A stretch of 46,283 nucleotides of DNA, taken from CAMDBL01 sp964498125. Its GTDB lineage: Bacteria; Pseudomonadota; Alphaproteobacteria; Rhizobiales; Hyphomicrobiaceae. Below, piece by piece: positions 24,637 to 33,220 of the stretch. The notes under the pieces are model-generated. The model was not told the DNA's origin. It did not search any database and was given only the letters and a program-made list of their open reading frames with translations. Numbering within the stretch: the stretch's first letter is position 1; every line of letters starts with the position of its first letter. Both the position numbers and the translations under genes were made by a program. The DNA lies in NCBI GenBank assembly GCA_964498125.1, contig CAZCGE010000103.1, forward strand, positions 1-46,283, read 5' to 3'.

Positions 24637-26049
24637 ATGAGACGCCTGCGCAAAGCCAAGATTGTCGCGACGCTGGGACCGGCGAGTTCCGACCCTGCCG
24701 TCATTCGCCAATTGTTCGAGGCCGGTGCCGACGTCTTCCGCCTCAACTTCTCGCATGGTTCCCACGCGGACCATAAACGTCGCTACGACGCCATCCGCGA
24801 CCTGGAAAAGCAGACTGGCCGTCCGATCGCCATCCTGCAGGACCTGCAAGGCCCAAAGATCCGCATCGGCGCTCTCCAGGCGGGATCGGTCCTGCTTGAG
24901 CGCGGCGCCATGGTGCGCTTTCGCTTGAGCCCGGAGCCCGGCGATGCCCGCACGGTGCCGCTGCCCCATCCCGAGGTGATCGGCAACCTGATGCCGGGGC
25001 ACACGCTGATGATCGACGACGGCAAGCTGCAGCTGACGGTGACGGCGTGCGGCGACGATTTCGCCGATGCGCGCGTTGTCATTGGCGGCACCTTGAGCGA
25101 TCGCAAGGGCGTCAACCTGCCCAACACCAACCTGCCGATCTCACCGCTGACCGAGAAGGACCGGGTCGATCTCGCCTTCGGCCTGGATCTGGGTGTCGAC
25201 TGGGTGGCGTTGTCATTCGTGCAGCGGCCTGCCGACGTGATCGAAGCGCAGGGCCTCATCGGCGGGCGCGCCGGCATCATGGCCAAGATCGAGAAACCGG
25301 CCGCCCTCGAGCGCATCGAGGAAATTGTGGCGCTGGTCGATGCGGTGATGGTGGCGAGAGGCGATTTGGGCGTCGAAATCCCACCCGAGGAGGTGCCTGG
25401 CCGGCAGAAAGAGCTGATCCGGCTGTGCCGGCAAGCCGGCAAGCCGGTGATCGTGGCGACGCAGATGCTCGAATCCATGATCAAGACGCCATCGCCGACG
25501 CGCGCGGAGGCCTCCGATGTGGCGACCGCCATCTACGACAGCGCCGATGCCGTGATGCTTTCGGCGGAGTCGGCGTCCGGTGACTGGCCGGTGGAGGCGG
25601 TGGCGATGATGAACCGCATCATCACCCACACCGAGAACCACAAGCTCTACCGTTCGATCATCGACGCGCTACAGCCCTCGCCGGAGAACACCACGCCGCA
25701 TGCCGTGGCAGCGGCAGCCGCGGACGTGGCCGATGCCATCGGCGCGGCGGCCATTGTCGCCTTCACGGCCAGCGGCACGACGGCTTTGCGCGCGGCGCGC
25801 AAGCGGCCGAGGGTGCCGATCCTGTCGCTGTCGCCGAGTGCCGGCATAGCCCGGCGCATGGCGCTGCTGTGGGGCACGCACAATATGCTGACGCCGGAGA
25901 TCACCACCTACGACGAGATGGTGGAGAATGCCCGCAAGCATGCGCTGGAAGAGGGCTTCGCCAAGGAGGGCGACCGCATCGTCGTCATCGCCGGCATTCC
26001 GTTCGGCCGGCCCGGCTCGACCAACAATCTGCGCGTGGTCAGGCTGTAG
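24637..26049 (+). CDS. pyk: Pyruvate kinase
   Basis: A 470-residue type II pyruvate kinase, which makes pyruvate and ATP from phosphoenolpyruvate and ADP. KIVATLGPASSD opens the barrel, and NFSHGSH and DLQGPKIRIG follow. The family signature IMAKIEKPAALERIEEI holds the catalytic Lys and Glu, and VMVARGDLGVEIPPEEV the next metal-site segment. The C-terminal domain has ASGTTALRAARKRP. The ATG at 24637 has AGAGGA 5 bases upstream. An in-frame upstream start at 24538 is rejected because the extra 33 residues do not match the family. Confidence 0.96.
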   Translation: MRRLRKAKIVATLGPASSDPAVIRQLFEAGADVFRLNFSHGSHADHKRRYDAIRDLEKQTGRPIAILQDLQGPKIRIGALQAGSVLLERGAMVRFRLSPEPGDARTVPLPHPEVIGNLMPGHTLMIDDGKLQLTVTACGDDFADARVVIGGTLSDRKGVNLPNTNLPISPLTEKDRVDLAFGLDLGVDWVALSFVQRPADVIEAQGLIGGRAGIMAKIEKPAALERIEEIVALVDAVMVARGDLGVEIPPEEVPGRQKELIRLCRQAGKPVIVATQMLESMIKTPSPTRAEASDVATAIYDSADAVMLSAESASGDWPVEAVAMMNRIITHTENHKLYRSIIDALQPSPENTTPHAVAAAAADVADAIGAAAIVAFTASGTTALRAARKRPRVPILSLSPSAGIARRMALLWGTHNMLTPEITTYDEMVENARKHALEEGFAKEGDRIVVIAGIPFGRPGSTNNLRVVRL

Positions 26050-26459
26050 TCTGTCTGCAAATAGCCGACGGCCCGAGAAAACTGTCAATACAATTGACGA
26101 TGCAACTCTTGGCGCTCGCGCCGGCCGCCGCGCCATGGCTTATGGCTGGGGGTGCGATGCTGTCTCGGCGTCAGCATGCCGCACAATGAGCCGGCATGCG
26201 CCGAATGACGGAGGGCGAATGGCGCCTCGAGCAATTTCTGGAGGGCAACCGAGGCTTGATGTCCGGGCGATCATCGACGGGCAGGCGTCGATTTTCGGCG
26301 TTTTGACGCGACGTTCACCAACATGCCGCGGGAGTGCCACGGTCCGGACAATCGGCCTCCCAAATCGGGGTGCGTTTAGATGTCGTTAGTCGAATCGGCG
26401 TGTTAGTGGGGCGCTAGCGGCGCGCACGAGATGCCGTCCCCCCGGAGGAGACCGTCCTG
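26050..26459. other. 410-base intergenic region after pyk
   Basis: No gene, tRNA or repeat was recognised between the pyk stop and the SDR-like gene. An ATG at 26100 opens a 29-codon frame (MQLLALAPAAAPWLMAGGAM...) without a ribosome binding site, not called. A good AGGAG-type site at 26444-26450 serves the next gene. Confidence 0.4.
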
Positions 26460-27212
26460 ATGTATATGAGTGTGGTGGATCGACATCCCAGTACCACGAT
26501 TTATCCTGAGCTGGCCGGCCGGCGTGTTCTTGTGACCGGATTGACGCCGCACAACGGCGTCGACGTGGCGCGTGCGTTCGCCGATCACGGTTGCCGGCTC
26601 GTGCTGCAGAGCACTGGCGACAGTCCGGAAGTGGTGGCGATTGGCGAACTGCTGTCCCAGTCGGCCGGTGATGTTCGCATGTTCACCACGCCGTTGGCTG
26701 ATGGCGAGGCCGCGGTGCGTTTTGCCCAGACCGCGGTCCAAGCCTTTGGTGGCTTGGAGGTGGTGGTCAATCTGGTGGACATCGGCGCCGATGGGCTGGC
26801 CCACTGCAACAGTATGTACGAGGTCGAGGATCGCGTGTCGGCGAGCCTGCTGCCGATGACGCTGATGACGCGCGTTTTTGCCAACCGCATGCGTCTGACC
26901 GAGACCGAGGGCCTGCTGCTCAACGTCATTCTGATGCCCAAGCCAACCCGTCCCGCCGAAGCCGCGGTGGCGGGTATCGTGCGTTCGGCCGTCGCCGCCT
27001 TGACGCGCGGGGAGGCGCATGCATGGGCGGGCGAAGCCTTGCGCATCAACGCGATCGCGCCGCCGTCCGGCGTTGATGGGGGGCGTGAGGGCGCTGGTCT
27101 TGTCAGCGAGGCCGATATCGCCGCATTGGCCTTGCACCTGGCCAGCAAGCGCGGCCGCCGGTTGTCGGGCCTGGTGTTCGACGCCAGCGGCGCAGCGACC
27201 CGCTGCTGCTGA
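26460..27212 (+). CDS. SDR-like protein, catalytic motif degenerate
   Basis: A 250-residue protein with a Rossmann-type SDR outline. RVLVTGLTPHNGVDVARAFAD fits the TGxxxGIG cofactor loop poorly, since the usual glycine spacing is lost, and GGLEVVVNLVDIGAD takes the place of NNAG. No YxxxK catalytic pair can be placed in the segment LLNVILMPKPTRPAEAAVAG where it normally lies. ALRINAIAPPSG and LSGLVFDASGAA near the end match the SDR tail. GGAGGAG lies 9 bases before the ATG at 26460. The protein is probably a non-catalytic relative or one with changed chemistry. It converges with the tctC pair. Confidence 0.75.
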   Translation: MYMSVVDRHPSTTIYPELAGRRVLVTGLTPHNGVDVARAFADHGCRLVLQSTGDSPEVVAIGELLSQSAGDVRMFTTPLADGEAAVRFAQTAVQAFGGLEVVVNLVDIGADGLAHCNSMYEVEDRVSASLLPMTLMTRVFANRMRLTETEGLLLNVILMPKPTRPAEAAVAGIVRSAVAALTRGEAHAWAGEALRINAIAPPSGVDGGREGAGLVSEADIAALALHLASKRGRRLSGLVFDASGAATRCC

Positions 27213-27354
27213 CCACCGCTTCGCGCCCGCGGTGTCCGAATCCGCCCCCGCCCTCCGTCACCCCCCGCTCCGTTGCATGAGGCTGAGTGGGCAGGCTTGG
27301 GAACCCGCATGTGTTGGCTGGTCCAGGTCGACTTGGCGGGGTCCTGGGCGATCC

Positions 27355-28323
27355 TCACTGCTGCTTACCGATACCTTTGACCGCGACTTCCATTTCGTCG
27401 CTGTCCTTGTTCCACCAGACCGTGAACTCGGCCTGGTCCAGGTAGGCGATGCCGGCGCCGGCCTTGGTCATGGCGGATACGAAATCGGGATCGACCACGG
27501 CCTTCCTGACCGCCTCGCGCAGCACCTTGACGACCGGTTCGGGAAGCTTGGCCTGGCCGAACAGGCCCATCCATTGGTGGTATTGAATGTCGTGGCCGAG
27601 CTCTTTCAGTGTCGGCACGTCCTTCCAGTCGGGGTGTCGTTCCAGGCCGAAGCAAACGAGCGGCCGCAGCTTGCCGGCTTTGGCATGCGGCCCGGCGACG
27701 CCGGGATGGGCGACGAGCAGGGCGGCATTATTGCCGAGCACCGCGGTCAGCGCCGGCCCGCCGCCGGCCGTGGGCAGGTGCCGCATCTTGCTGCCCGTGG
27801 CCTTGAGCACCATCTCCATCGGCAGATGCGTGGCGCCGTACAAGCCGCCCGATGCGTAGACGATCTGGCCGTCGCGTTTCTTGGCGTCCGCGATCAGTTC
27901 CGCGAAAGTCCTCCACGGGTGCTCCGTGTTGGCCCACAGCAGCGAAGGGTCGGCGGAGATACGCGCAATCGGCAGGAAATCTTCGCGCGAGAACAATGGC
28001 GCGCGGCCGAAAACTTTGTCGACGGCCGGCAACACGGAAATCTGCGTTGAACCGACCGTCAGCGTGTAGCCATCGGCCGCGGCCTGGGCCACGGCCTGGG
28101 TGCCGATGGCGGCGGCGGCCCCCGGCTTGATCTGGATCACCACAGGTTGGCCAAGGATCTTCTGCAGCGCCGGAGCGATGGCCCGCGTGGTCAGATCAGC
28201 GGAGCCGCCGGGCGGAAATCCCGACAGCAGCGTGATCTGCTTCGCGGGATAGGCGTCCTGGGCTATGGCCGGCCCAGCCAGGAGGCCCGCGGTCATCATC
28301 GCCAGGGCGAGCACCTTGTGCAT
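27355..28323 (-). CDS. tctC: Bug/TctC-family solute-binding protein (tandem copy B)
   Basis: A 322-residue TctC-type protein with a Sec signal peptide (MHKVLALAMMTAGLLAG, cleavage near AIAQ). Family motifs are LLSGFPPGGSADLTTRAIAPAL, KPGAAAAIGTQAV and GGGPALTAVLG. The ATG at 28323 has GGAGGT upstream. It lies 38 bases after the stop of a second TctC gene with the same length and the same YASGGLYGATH versus FSSGGLYGATH centre, so the two arose by tandem duplication. Sequence differences are spread along the protein, suggesting separate substrates. Confidence 0.9.
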   Translation of the reverse strand: MHKVLALAMMTAGLLAGPAIAQDAYPAKQITLLSGFPPGGSADLTTRAIAPALQKILGQPVVIQIKPGAAAAIGTQAVAQAAADGYTLTVGSTQISVLPAVDKVFGRAPLFSREDFLPIARISADPSLLWANTEHPWRTFAELIADAKKRDGQIVYASGGLYGATHLPMEMVLKATGSKMRHLPTAGGGPALTAVLGNNAALLVAHPGVAGPHAKAGKLRPLVCFGLERHPDWKDVPTLKELGHDIQYHQWMGLFGQAKLPEPVVKVLREAVRKAVVDPDFVSAMTKAGAGIAYLDQAEFTVWWNKDSDEMEVAVKGIGKQQ

Positions 28324-28361
28324 CGGCGTTACCTCCTGCCGGGCCTTATTGTCGGCCCGCA

Positions 28362-29330
28362 TTACTGGCTCCGGCTCATACCGGCGACGACCGCCTCGAG
28401 CCGCGCCGCGTCCTGCTTCAGATAATTCTCGAATTCTGGCTGATCCATGTACTGGGTGCCGCTGCCGGCCTTGGCCATCGCGTCCTTGTAGTCGGCCTCG
28501 GCGGCGGCCTTCTTCGTTGCCTCGCGCAGCACCTTGACGATCGCTTCAGGCGTGGCCTTGGGCAGGAGGAAGCCGATCCACGGCACATACTCGATATCGA
28601 TGCCGGCGGCCTCCTTGAACGTCGGCACATCGGGGAAATCGGGATGACGCGTCGCGCCCCAGGTTGCCAGCGACCTGATCTTGCCGCCCTTGGCTTGCGG
28701 TCCTGCCACGGCAGGGAAAGAGGCGACGAGCTGGGCATTGCCGCCGAGCACGGCTGTCAGCGCCGGACCACCACCGCCGGTCGGCAGATGCCGCATCTTG
28801 ATGCCGGCCGGTTTCAGGAACATTTCGATCGGCACATGCGTCGCGCCATAGAGGCCGCCCGAGGAGAAGACGATGGCGCCGTCCTTGGCCTTGGCGTCGG
28901 CGACCAGGTCGTTGAAGGTCTTCCAGGGCGCGTCGTGCGCGACCCACAGCAGCACCGGGTCGGCCGACAGCATGGCGACATAGTGGAAGTCGTCCTTGGC
29001 GAAGGCCGGCTTGCGGTCGAACAGCTTGTCGACGGCTGGCAGCAGGATCACCTGCGTGTTGGAAACCAGGATGTTGTAGCCGTCGGGCGCGGCGATGGCG
29101 ACGCTCTGGGTGGCGACGGCGCCGGCCGCGCCCGGCTTGTTGACCACCACCACCGGCTGGCCGAGCGCGCGCTGCAGCGCTGGTTGGATCGCGCGCGCCG
29201 TGATGTCGTTGCCGCCGCCGGGCGGGAACGGGATGACCAGGTTGACCTGCCTGGAGGGGTACTTGTCTTGGGCCAGGGCCGGGCCCGCGAGCCAGCCGGT
29301 CAGCGCCAGCAGCGCCATGATGATCCGCAT
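28362..29330 (-). CDS. tctC: Bug/TctC-family solute-binding protein (tandem copy A)
   Basis: A 322-residue paralog of the following gene, with a signal peptide (MRIIMALLALTGWLAG, cleavage near ALAQ). The signature is IPFPPGGGNDITARAIQPAL. The shared centre AVDKLFDRKPAFAKDDFHYV and LRHLPTGGGGPAL-type segment match copy B. GAGGAG precedes the ATG at 29330. It is the first gene of a two-gene operon. On the same strand, about 1.6 kb upstream, lies tctBA, but the intervening genes read the opposite way, so a single transcript is excluded. Confidence 0.9.
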   Translation of the reverse strand: MRIIMALLALTGWLAGPALAQDKYPSRQVNLVIPFPPGGGNDITARAIQPALQRALGQPVVVVNKPGAAGAVATQSVAIAAPDGYNILVSNTQVILLPAVDKLFDRKPAFAKDDFHYVAMLSADPVLLWVAHDAPWKTFNDLVADAKAKDGAIVFSSGGLYGATHVPIEMFLKPAGIKMRHLPTGGGGPALTAVLGGNAQLVASFPAVAGPQAKGGKIRSLATWGATRHPDFPDVPTFKEAAGIDIEYVPWIGFLLPKATPEAIVKVLREATKKAAAEADYKDAMAKAGSGTQYMDQPEFENYLKQDAARLEAVVAGMSRSQ

Positions 29331-29545
29331 GTGTCGTGCTCCTCCCTTGATTTGTCGCTGTGGCGTAGTCTGGGTTAGAACGGCCAAGAAGTAGAGGGGG
29401 AAAATCGGTGTCCAGCCGCGCGTCATCCAGCAAGTTCGCGCCACTTTAGACGGATGCCGGGCACTGCGCTATCGCATCTCATGCTGGAGTGACAACGGGG
29501 TTGCCGCACTGACGGCAGCCGGGAAATAGACGGAGATCGTGAGCG

Positions 29546-29863
29546 ATGACTAGAAATTACAAGAGCAAGATCCTGGCGGCAGTGCACGAGGCCATGCAGG
29601 ACGCGCACGACATCGGCATTGTCGACAATAAGACGATGCGCGAGTTCGATGCGTCGTGCCTGACCACGGTCGTGAAACTGTCGGCCAGGGAGGTCGTCGC
29701 GCTGCGCCAGCGGGAAGGCGTCAGCCAGGCTGTCCTGGCCCGTCACCTCAACGTCGCCGTGAAGCTCGTCGGCGAGTGGGAGCGTGGCGAGAAACGTCCA
29801 TCCGGACCGTCCCTCAAGCTGCTGGCGCTGGTCAAGGCCAAGGGGCTGGCGGCGATTGTGTGA
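29546..29863 (+). CDS. Orphan NadS-like helix-turn-helix antitoxin
   Basis: A 105-residue protein with a C-terminal Cro/C1-type helix-turn-helix (REGVSQAVLARHLNV, VGEWERGEKRP), preceded by an N-terminal helix typical of NadS/HigA-like antitoxins (AVHEAMQDAHDIG). Such antitoxins usually follow a RelE/HigB-type toxin, but no toxin gene is found directly upstream; the only upstream gene is a tctC on the other strand. It precedes the higBA pair by 85 bases. It may be a relic of a TA pair or a regulator of the adjacent module. Confidence 0.78.
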   Translation: MTRNYKSKILAAVHEAMQDAHDIGIVDNKTMREFDASCLTTVVKLSAREVVALRQREGVSQAVLARHLNVAVKLVGEWERGEKRPSGPSLKLLALVKAKGLAAIV

Positions 29864-29902
29864 GAACAGCCCCATTTGACCGCTAGTCGAATCATACCCA
29901 CT

Positions 29903-29929
29903 TTGACATAATATCCAGATTGGTATACT
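29903..29929 (+). promoter_or_regulatory. Likely promoter of higBA
   Basis: A perfect -35 TTGACA (29903-29908) and a good -10 TATACT (29924-29929) with a 15-base spacer sit 20 bases before the toxin ATG at 29949. The short spacer is below the optimum of 17, which fits a promoter needing or receiving control. The short leader leaves little room for a ribosome binding site. Confidence 0.5.
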
Positions 29930-29948
29930 CTAGCCCGCTGGATGTGGA

Positions 29949-30269
29949 ATGCCTTGGAGTGTCAGCTACCTCGAAGCCGCAGCCGACGAACTGGCCGCGC
30001 AGCCGGACGATATCCGCGCCAAGCTCGACTACATCGTGGAGCTGATCGTGACCTTCGGCTTGGAACGGCTGTCGCCAAAATACACGCAGCACCTCCAAGA
30101 TCAGATCTGGGAGTTCCGGCTGAAGGGCAAGGATGGCATCGCTCGCGCTCTCTATGTCACGGCGCACAGACAGCGCATCGTCGTGGTGCGCGTGTTTACG
30201 AAGAAGACGCAGAAGACACCGGGTCGGGAAATCAAGTTGGCCCTGAAGCGGGCGAAGGAGGTGACATGA
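29949..30269 (+). CDS. higB: HigB/RelE-type toxin
   Basis: A 106-residue RelE-superfamily (Gp49-like) toxin. WSVSYLEAAADELAAQPDD, LDYIVELIVTFGL and IWEFRLKGKDGIARALYVT are characteristic, the last carrying basic residues of the mRNase surface. IVVVRVFTKKTQKTPGREIK is the C-terminal signature of HigB-type proteins. The stop overlaps the antitoxin ATG (ATGA). HigB cuts mRNA at the ribosome. No strong Shine-Dalgarno precedes the ATG. Confidence 0.86.
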   Translation: MPWSVSYLEAAADELAAQPDDIRAKLDYIVELIVTFGLERLSPKYTQHLQDQIWEFRLKGKDGIARALYVTAHRQRIVVVRVFTKKTQKTPGREIKLALKRAKEVT

Positions 30270-30595
30270 GCAAGACCGCGAAGACCGCGCCCACCAAGGC
30301 ACGCGTGATCCCGCACGACGAGGTCTATGCAAAGTGGCGCAACGATCCCGGCTATCGCAAGGCGCATGCCGAGCTTGCCGACGAGTTCGCCCTTGTCGCC
30401 GAGATGCTTCGTGCACGCACCACGGCGGGGCTGACACAGAGCCAAGTTGCGGAGCGCATGGAGAGCACGCAACCCGCGATCGCGCGACTGGAAGGCGGCG
30501 GTCGGATACCATCGACACGGACACTGCAACGTTACGCGAAGGCGACCGGGCATCGTCTCCGGATCAGCTTCGAGCCGGAACCGTCGAAGGCCTGA
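30266..30595 (+). CDS. higA: HigA-type antitoxin (XRE family)
   Basis: A 109-residue XRE-family antitoxin. The helix-turn-helix LTQSQVAERMESTQPAIARLEGG (split: LTQSQVAERM and STQPAIARLE) lies in the centre, preceded by an N-terminal arm. GAAGGAGG lies 4-5 bases ahead of the ATG at 30266, so it is well translated relative to the toxin. Toxin and antitoxin overlap by 4 bases. It likely binds the promoter region above. Confidence 0.88.
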   Translation: MSKTAKTAPTKARVIPHDEVYAKWRNDPGYRKAHAELADEFALVAEMLRARTTAGLTQSQVAERMESTQPAIARLEGGGRIPSTRTLQRYAKATGHRLRISFEPEPSKA

Positions 30596-30863
30596 TGTCC
30601 GAAATGGACATTCGCGTCAGAAAATGCCGAGTAGTTTCAACGATTGCGGAGCCGTTGCAAAGACCCTGAATTGTGCAGCACTGGCGCGTCCGCTGCTGGT
30701 GGTGTTGCAGCCGCAATCGGTAGGGTGGCGTTCGACAGCAGGTGTGCAGGCTTGCATACGCCGGCCTCGGTGCGCGTGGCTGCCTCCGTGAGGGCCGGCA
30801 TCCGGAACCCTTCACATAAACATTAGCAGCAGACTCGGAGCATGCCGCCGCCCCTCACCCTGA

Positions 30864-30902
30864 CCCTCTCCCCATTGCAAGTGCAGGGCAATGGGGAGAG
30901 GG
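30864..30902. repeat. 15-bp perfect stem hairpin repeat
   Basis: The arms ccctctccccattgc (30864-30878) and gcaatggggagaggg (30888-30902) match perfectly with a 9-base loop. Preceding ccctcaccctgac is typical of a widespread intergenic element in alphaproteobacteria and other proteobacteria. It lies 42 bases from the tctA stop codon, in 350 bases otherwise without a gene (30596-30944). Confidence 0.75.
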
Positions 30903-30944
30903 GACGCGCGCCGTGCCAGCTCGTCGTGCTTCCCGCCCGCCTCC

Positions 30945-32459
30945 CTACTCCCCCATCCTGCCCAACCCCGCCCGCTTCCTCGGATTGAGCACCGAGGGCG
31001 CCACGCTCAGCGCCAGCAGCGCCAGGGCCACGATGAACAGCCCTAGCGCCACCGGCCGCTGCACAAAGAAGGCGTAGTTGCCGCCCGACATCTCCAGCGT
31101 CTGGCGGAAGGCGGTCTCCAGCATCGGCGCCAGGATGAAGCCCAGCATCGCCGGCGCCACGTCGAAGTCGGCCTTGCGCAGCACGTAGCCCGCGATACCC
31201 GCCCCCGTCATGATCCACAGATCAGCGACGGACTGGTTCACCGTGTAGACACCGATCACGCAGAACACCAGGATCAGCGGATAGAGGTAGCTGTAGGGAA
31301 TACGCAGCAGGTTGACGAACAGGCCGACCATCGGCAGGTTCAGGATCAGCAGGATGACGTTGCCGACGTACATTGAGGCGATGAAGCCCCAGACCAGCTT
31401 CGGCTGCTGCTCGAACAGCATCGGTCCCGGCGAGATGCCGTGCACCATCAGTGTCGAGAGCATCAAGGCCTGCACGGCGCCGAGCGGCACGCCGAGGGCC
31501 AGCATCGTCACGAAGGAGCCGGTCGCCGCGGCGTTATTGGCGGATTCTGGGCCGGCGACGCCTTCGATGGCGCCCTTGCCGAACTCTTCCGGGTGCTTCG
31601 ACAGTTTGCGCTCCATGGCGTAGGAGGCGAATGAGGAGATGATGTGCGCGGAGCCCGGCACGATGCCGATGAAGAAACCCAGCACCGAGCCGCGCGCGAT
31701 CGGCCCCACCGAGCGGGCGGCTTCCGCGCGCGAGGGCAGCAGCTCGCGGTATTTCGGCTTGGCCAGCGGCTTCTCGCGATTGTCGCCGACGGTGAGCAGC
31801 ACCTCCGAGATGCCGAACAGGCCGACCGACATCGGCACCAGCCCGAGGCCGTCGCCGAACTCGGCGATGCCGAAGGTGAAGCGGGTGTAGCCGCTCATGG
31901 TGTCGATGCCGATCATGCCGAGCAGCAGGCCCAGGGTGGCCATGGCCAGCGTCTTCACCATCAACCCGCTCGACATGTAGGACAGGCACATCAGGCCGAT
32001 GCACATCAGCGCGGTGTATTCGGGCGGGCCAAAGCGGATGGCATAGCTGGCCAGCGTCGGCGCCAGCAGCATCAGGGCCAACACGCCGAACGTGCCGGCG
32101 ATGAACGAGCCGATGCCGGCGATGGCAAGGGCTGCGCCGGCGCGGCCGCGCTTGGTCATCTCGTAGCCGTCGACGCAGGTGATGACGGAGGCCGCCTCGC
32201 CGGGAATGCGCATCAGGATGGAGGTGGTCGAGCCGCCGTACATGGCGCCGTAATAGATGCCGGCGAGCAGCACGATCGCCGTGGTCGGCTCCAGCCCGAA
32301 ACTGATCGGCAGCAGCAGGCTCATGCCGGCCAGCGGTCCCAGACCCGGCAGCACGCCGACGATGGTGCCCATCAGGCAGCCGATCGCCGCATACATCAGC
32401 ACGCTCGGCGACAGCGCGATCTGGAAGCCGATCAGCAGATTGGCGAGGACGTCGGGCAT
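30945..32459 (-). CDS. tctA: Tripartite tricarboxylate transporter permease, TctA family
   Basis: A 504-residue integral membrane protein with about 11 hydrophobic helices. GVLPGLGPLAGMSLLLP (near 38-54) and GSAHIISSFASYAMERKLSKH are family signatures. TctA is the large permease subunit that moves solute with sodium or protons, using TctB and a periplasmic TctC. The start is 4 bases after the tctB stop, so they form one operon. The last residues (NPRKRAGLGRMGE) are hydrophilic and charged. The region downstream is occupied by a hairpin repeat and the convergent higBA pair. Confidence 0.93.
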   Translation of the reverse strand: MPDVLANLLIGFQIALSPSVLMYAAIGCLMGTIVGVLPGLGPLAGMSLLLPISFGLEPTTAIVLLAGIYYGAMYGGSTTSILMRIPGEAASVITCVDGYEMTKRGRAGAALAIAGIGSFIAGTFGVLALMLLAPTLASYAIRFGPPEYTALMCIGLMCLSYMSSGLMVKTLAMATLGLLLGMIGIDTMSGYTRFTFGIAEFGDGLGLVPMSVGLFGISEVLLTVGDNREKPLAKPKYRELLPSRAEAARSVGPIARGSVLGFFIGIVPGSAHIISSFASYAMERKLSKHPEEFGKGAIEGVAGPESANNAAATGSFVTMLALGVPLGAVQALMLSTLMVHGISPGPMLFEQQPKLVWGFIASMYVGNVILLILNLPMVGLFVNLLRIPYSYLYPLILVFCVIGVYTVNQSVADLWIMTGAGIAGYVLRKADFDVAPAMLGFILAPMLETAFRQTLEMSGGNYAFFVQRPVALGLFIVALALLALSVAPSVLNPRKRAGLGRMGE

Positions 32460-32463
32460 GACC

Positions 32464-32943
32464 TCAAAATCCCCATAGACCGATGGGCAGAACCTGCTTC
32501 ATGACCTTGGCGAGCAGCCAATAGCTGCCCAAGGACATGCCGACGCTGACCAGCAGCGCCGGCAGGAGCGGTTTTCTTTCGACGACGCCGAGGAAGAACG
32601 CCAGCACACCGAAAATGGTCAGGATGTAGCCGAGGCGCTCCATCGCCAAGGCCGTGAATACGCAGCCCGCGATCAGCAGCGCGGCATGGCTGATGTCGTT
32701 CCAACGGCCTTCTTTAGGCGTGGCGCGGGCGCGCGCCTCGGCCAGCATCACGCCAAGCCCGAGCACGATCAGCGCCACCGACAGAAACAGCGGAATGGCG
32801 CCGGGGCCCGGCCGATGCAACTGGCCAATGGGGATCTCGACCAGCGAGCGCCAGACGAAAAAGGCTCCGGTGGCGACCAGCAGCAGGCCGGCTCCGACTC
32901 CTGCCGATAGAAGGCCCTGACGCCATTCGCTCGTATCCGACAT
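32464..32943 (-). CDS. tctB: Tripartite tricarboxylate transporter TctB family
   Basis: A 159-residue protein with four hydrophobic segments (GVGAGLLLVATGAFFVW, FLSVALIVLGLGVMLAE, AALLIAGCVFTALAMERLGYILTIFGVLAFFLG (split across two), and LLVSVGMSLGSYWLLAKV). It is the small permease subunit partnering TctA immediately downstream. ATG at 32943. No tctC lies directly upstream of tctB. Confidence 0.88.
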   Translation of the reverse strand: MSDTSEWRQGLLSAGVGAGLLLVATGAFFVWRSLVEIPIGQLHRPGPGAIPLFLSVALIVLGLGVMLAEARARATPKEGRWNDISHAALLIAGCVFTALAMERLGYILTIFGVLAFFLGVVERKPLLPALLVSVGMSLGSYWLLAKVMKQVLPIGLWGF

Positions 32944-33004
32944 TCTAACTCCTCAACACAGCGCGCGCTCGTTTTGCGCACCTGGCGAATGGCTCCCACC
33001 TTTT

Positions 33005-33174
33005 CGTCATCCCGGCGGAGGCCGGGACCCACGACAAGGCCTCGCATATGCGCTTGCAGAGATATTGCGTGACCCATCCAAGGGGCTTGCGAGCAAGGTG
33101 AAATGGCGCTGCTCTATTTCTGATTCCTGTCGTTGTGCGGGTTGACGTGGGTGCCGGCCTGCGCCGGCATGACG
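33005..33174. repeat. 170-bp element with 28-bp imperfect terminal inverted repeats
   Basis: The left arm (33005-33032) and the reverse complement of the right arm (33147-33174) match in 25 of 28 positions. Each arm is itself a hairpin: cccggc ggag gccggg on the left and gccggc ctgc gccggc on the right. Two of the three differences (positions 7 and 22) are a compensating c-g to g-c change that keeps the hairpin pairing. The structure resembles a REP doublet (BIME-like). It lies between tctB and the Gfo/Idh gene. Confidence 0.7.
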
Positions 33175-33220
33175 ATATCGGCGGGTATCAAATGTCACAC
33201 GCGGAACACGATCCGCCATC

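Noticed and set aside
26100..26189. 29-codon hydrophobic peptide after pyk
   Set aside because: No ribosome binding site and no conserved features; likely chance.
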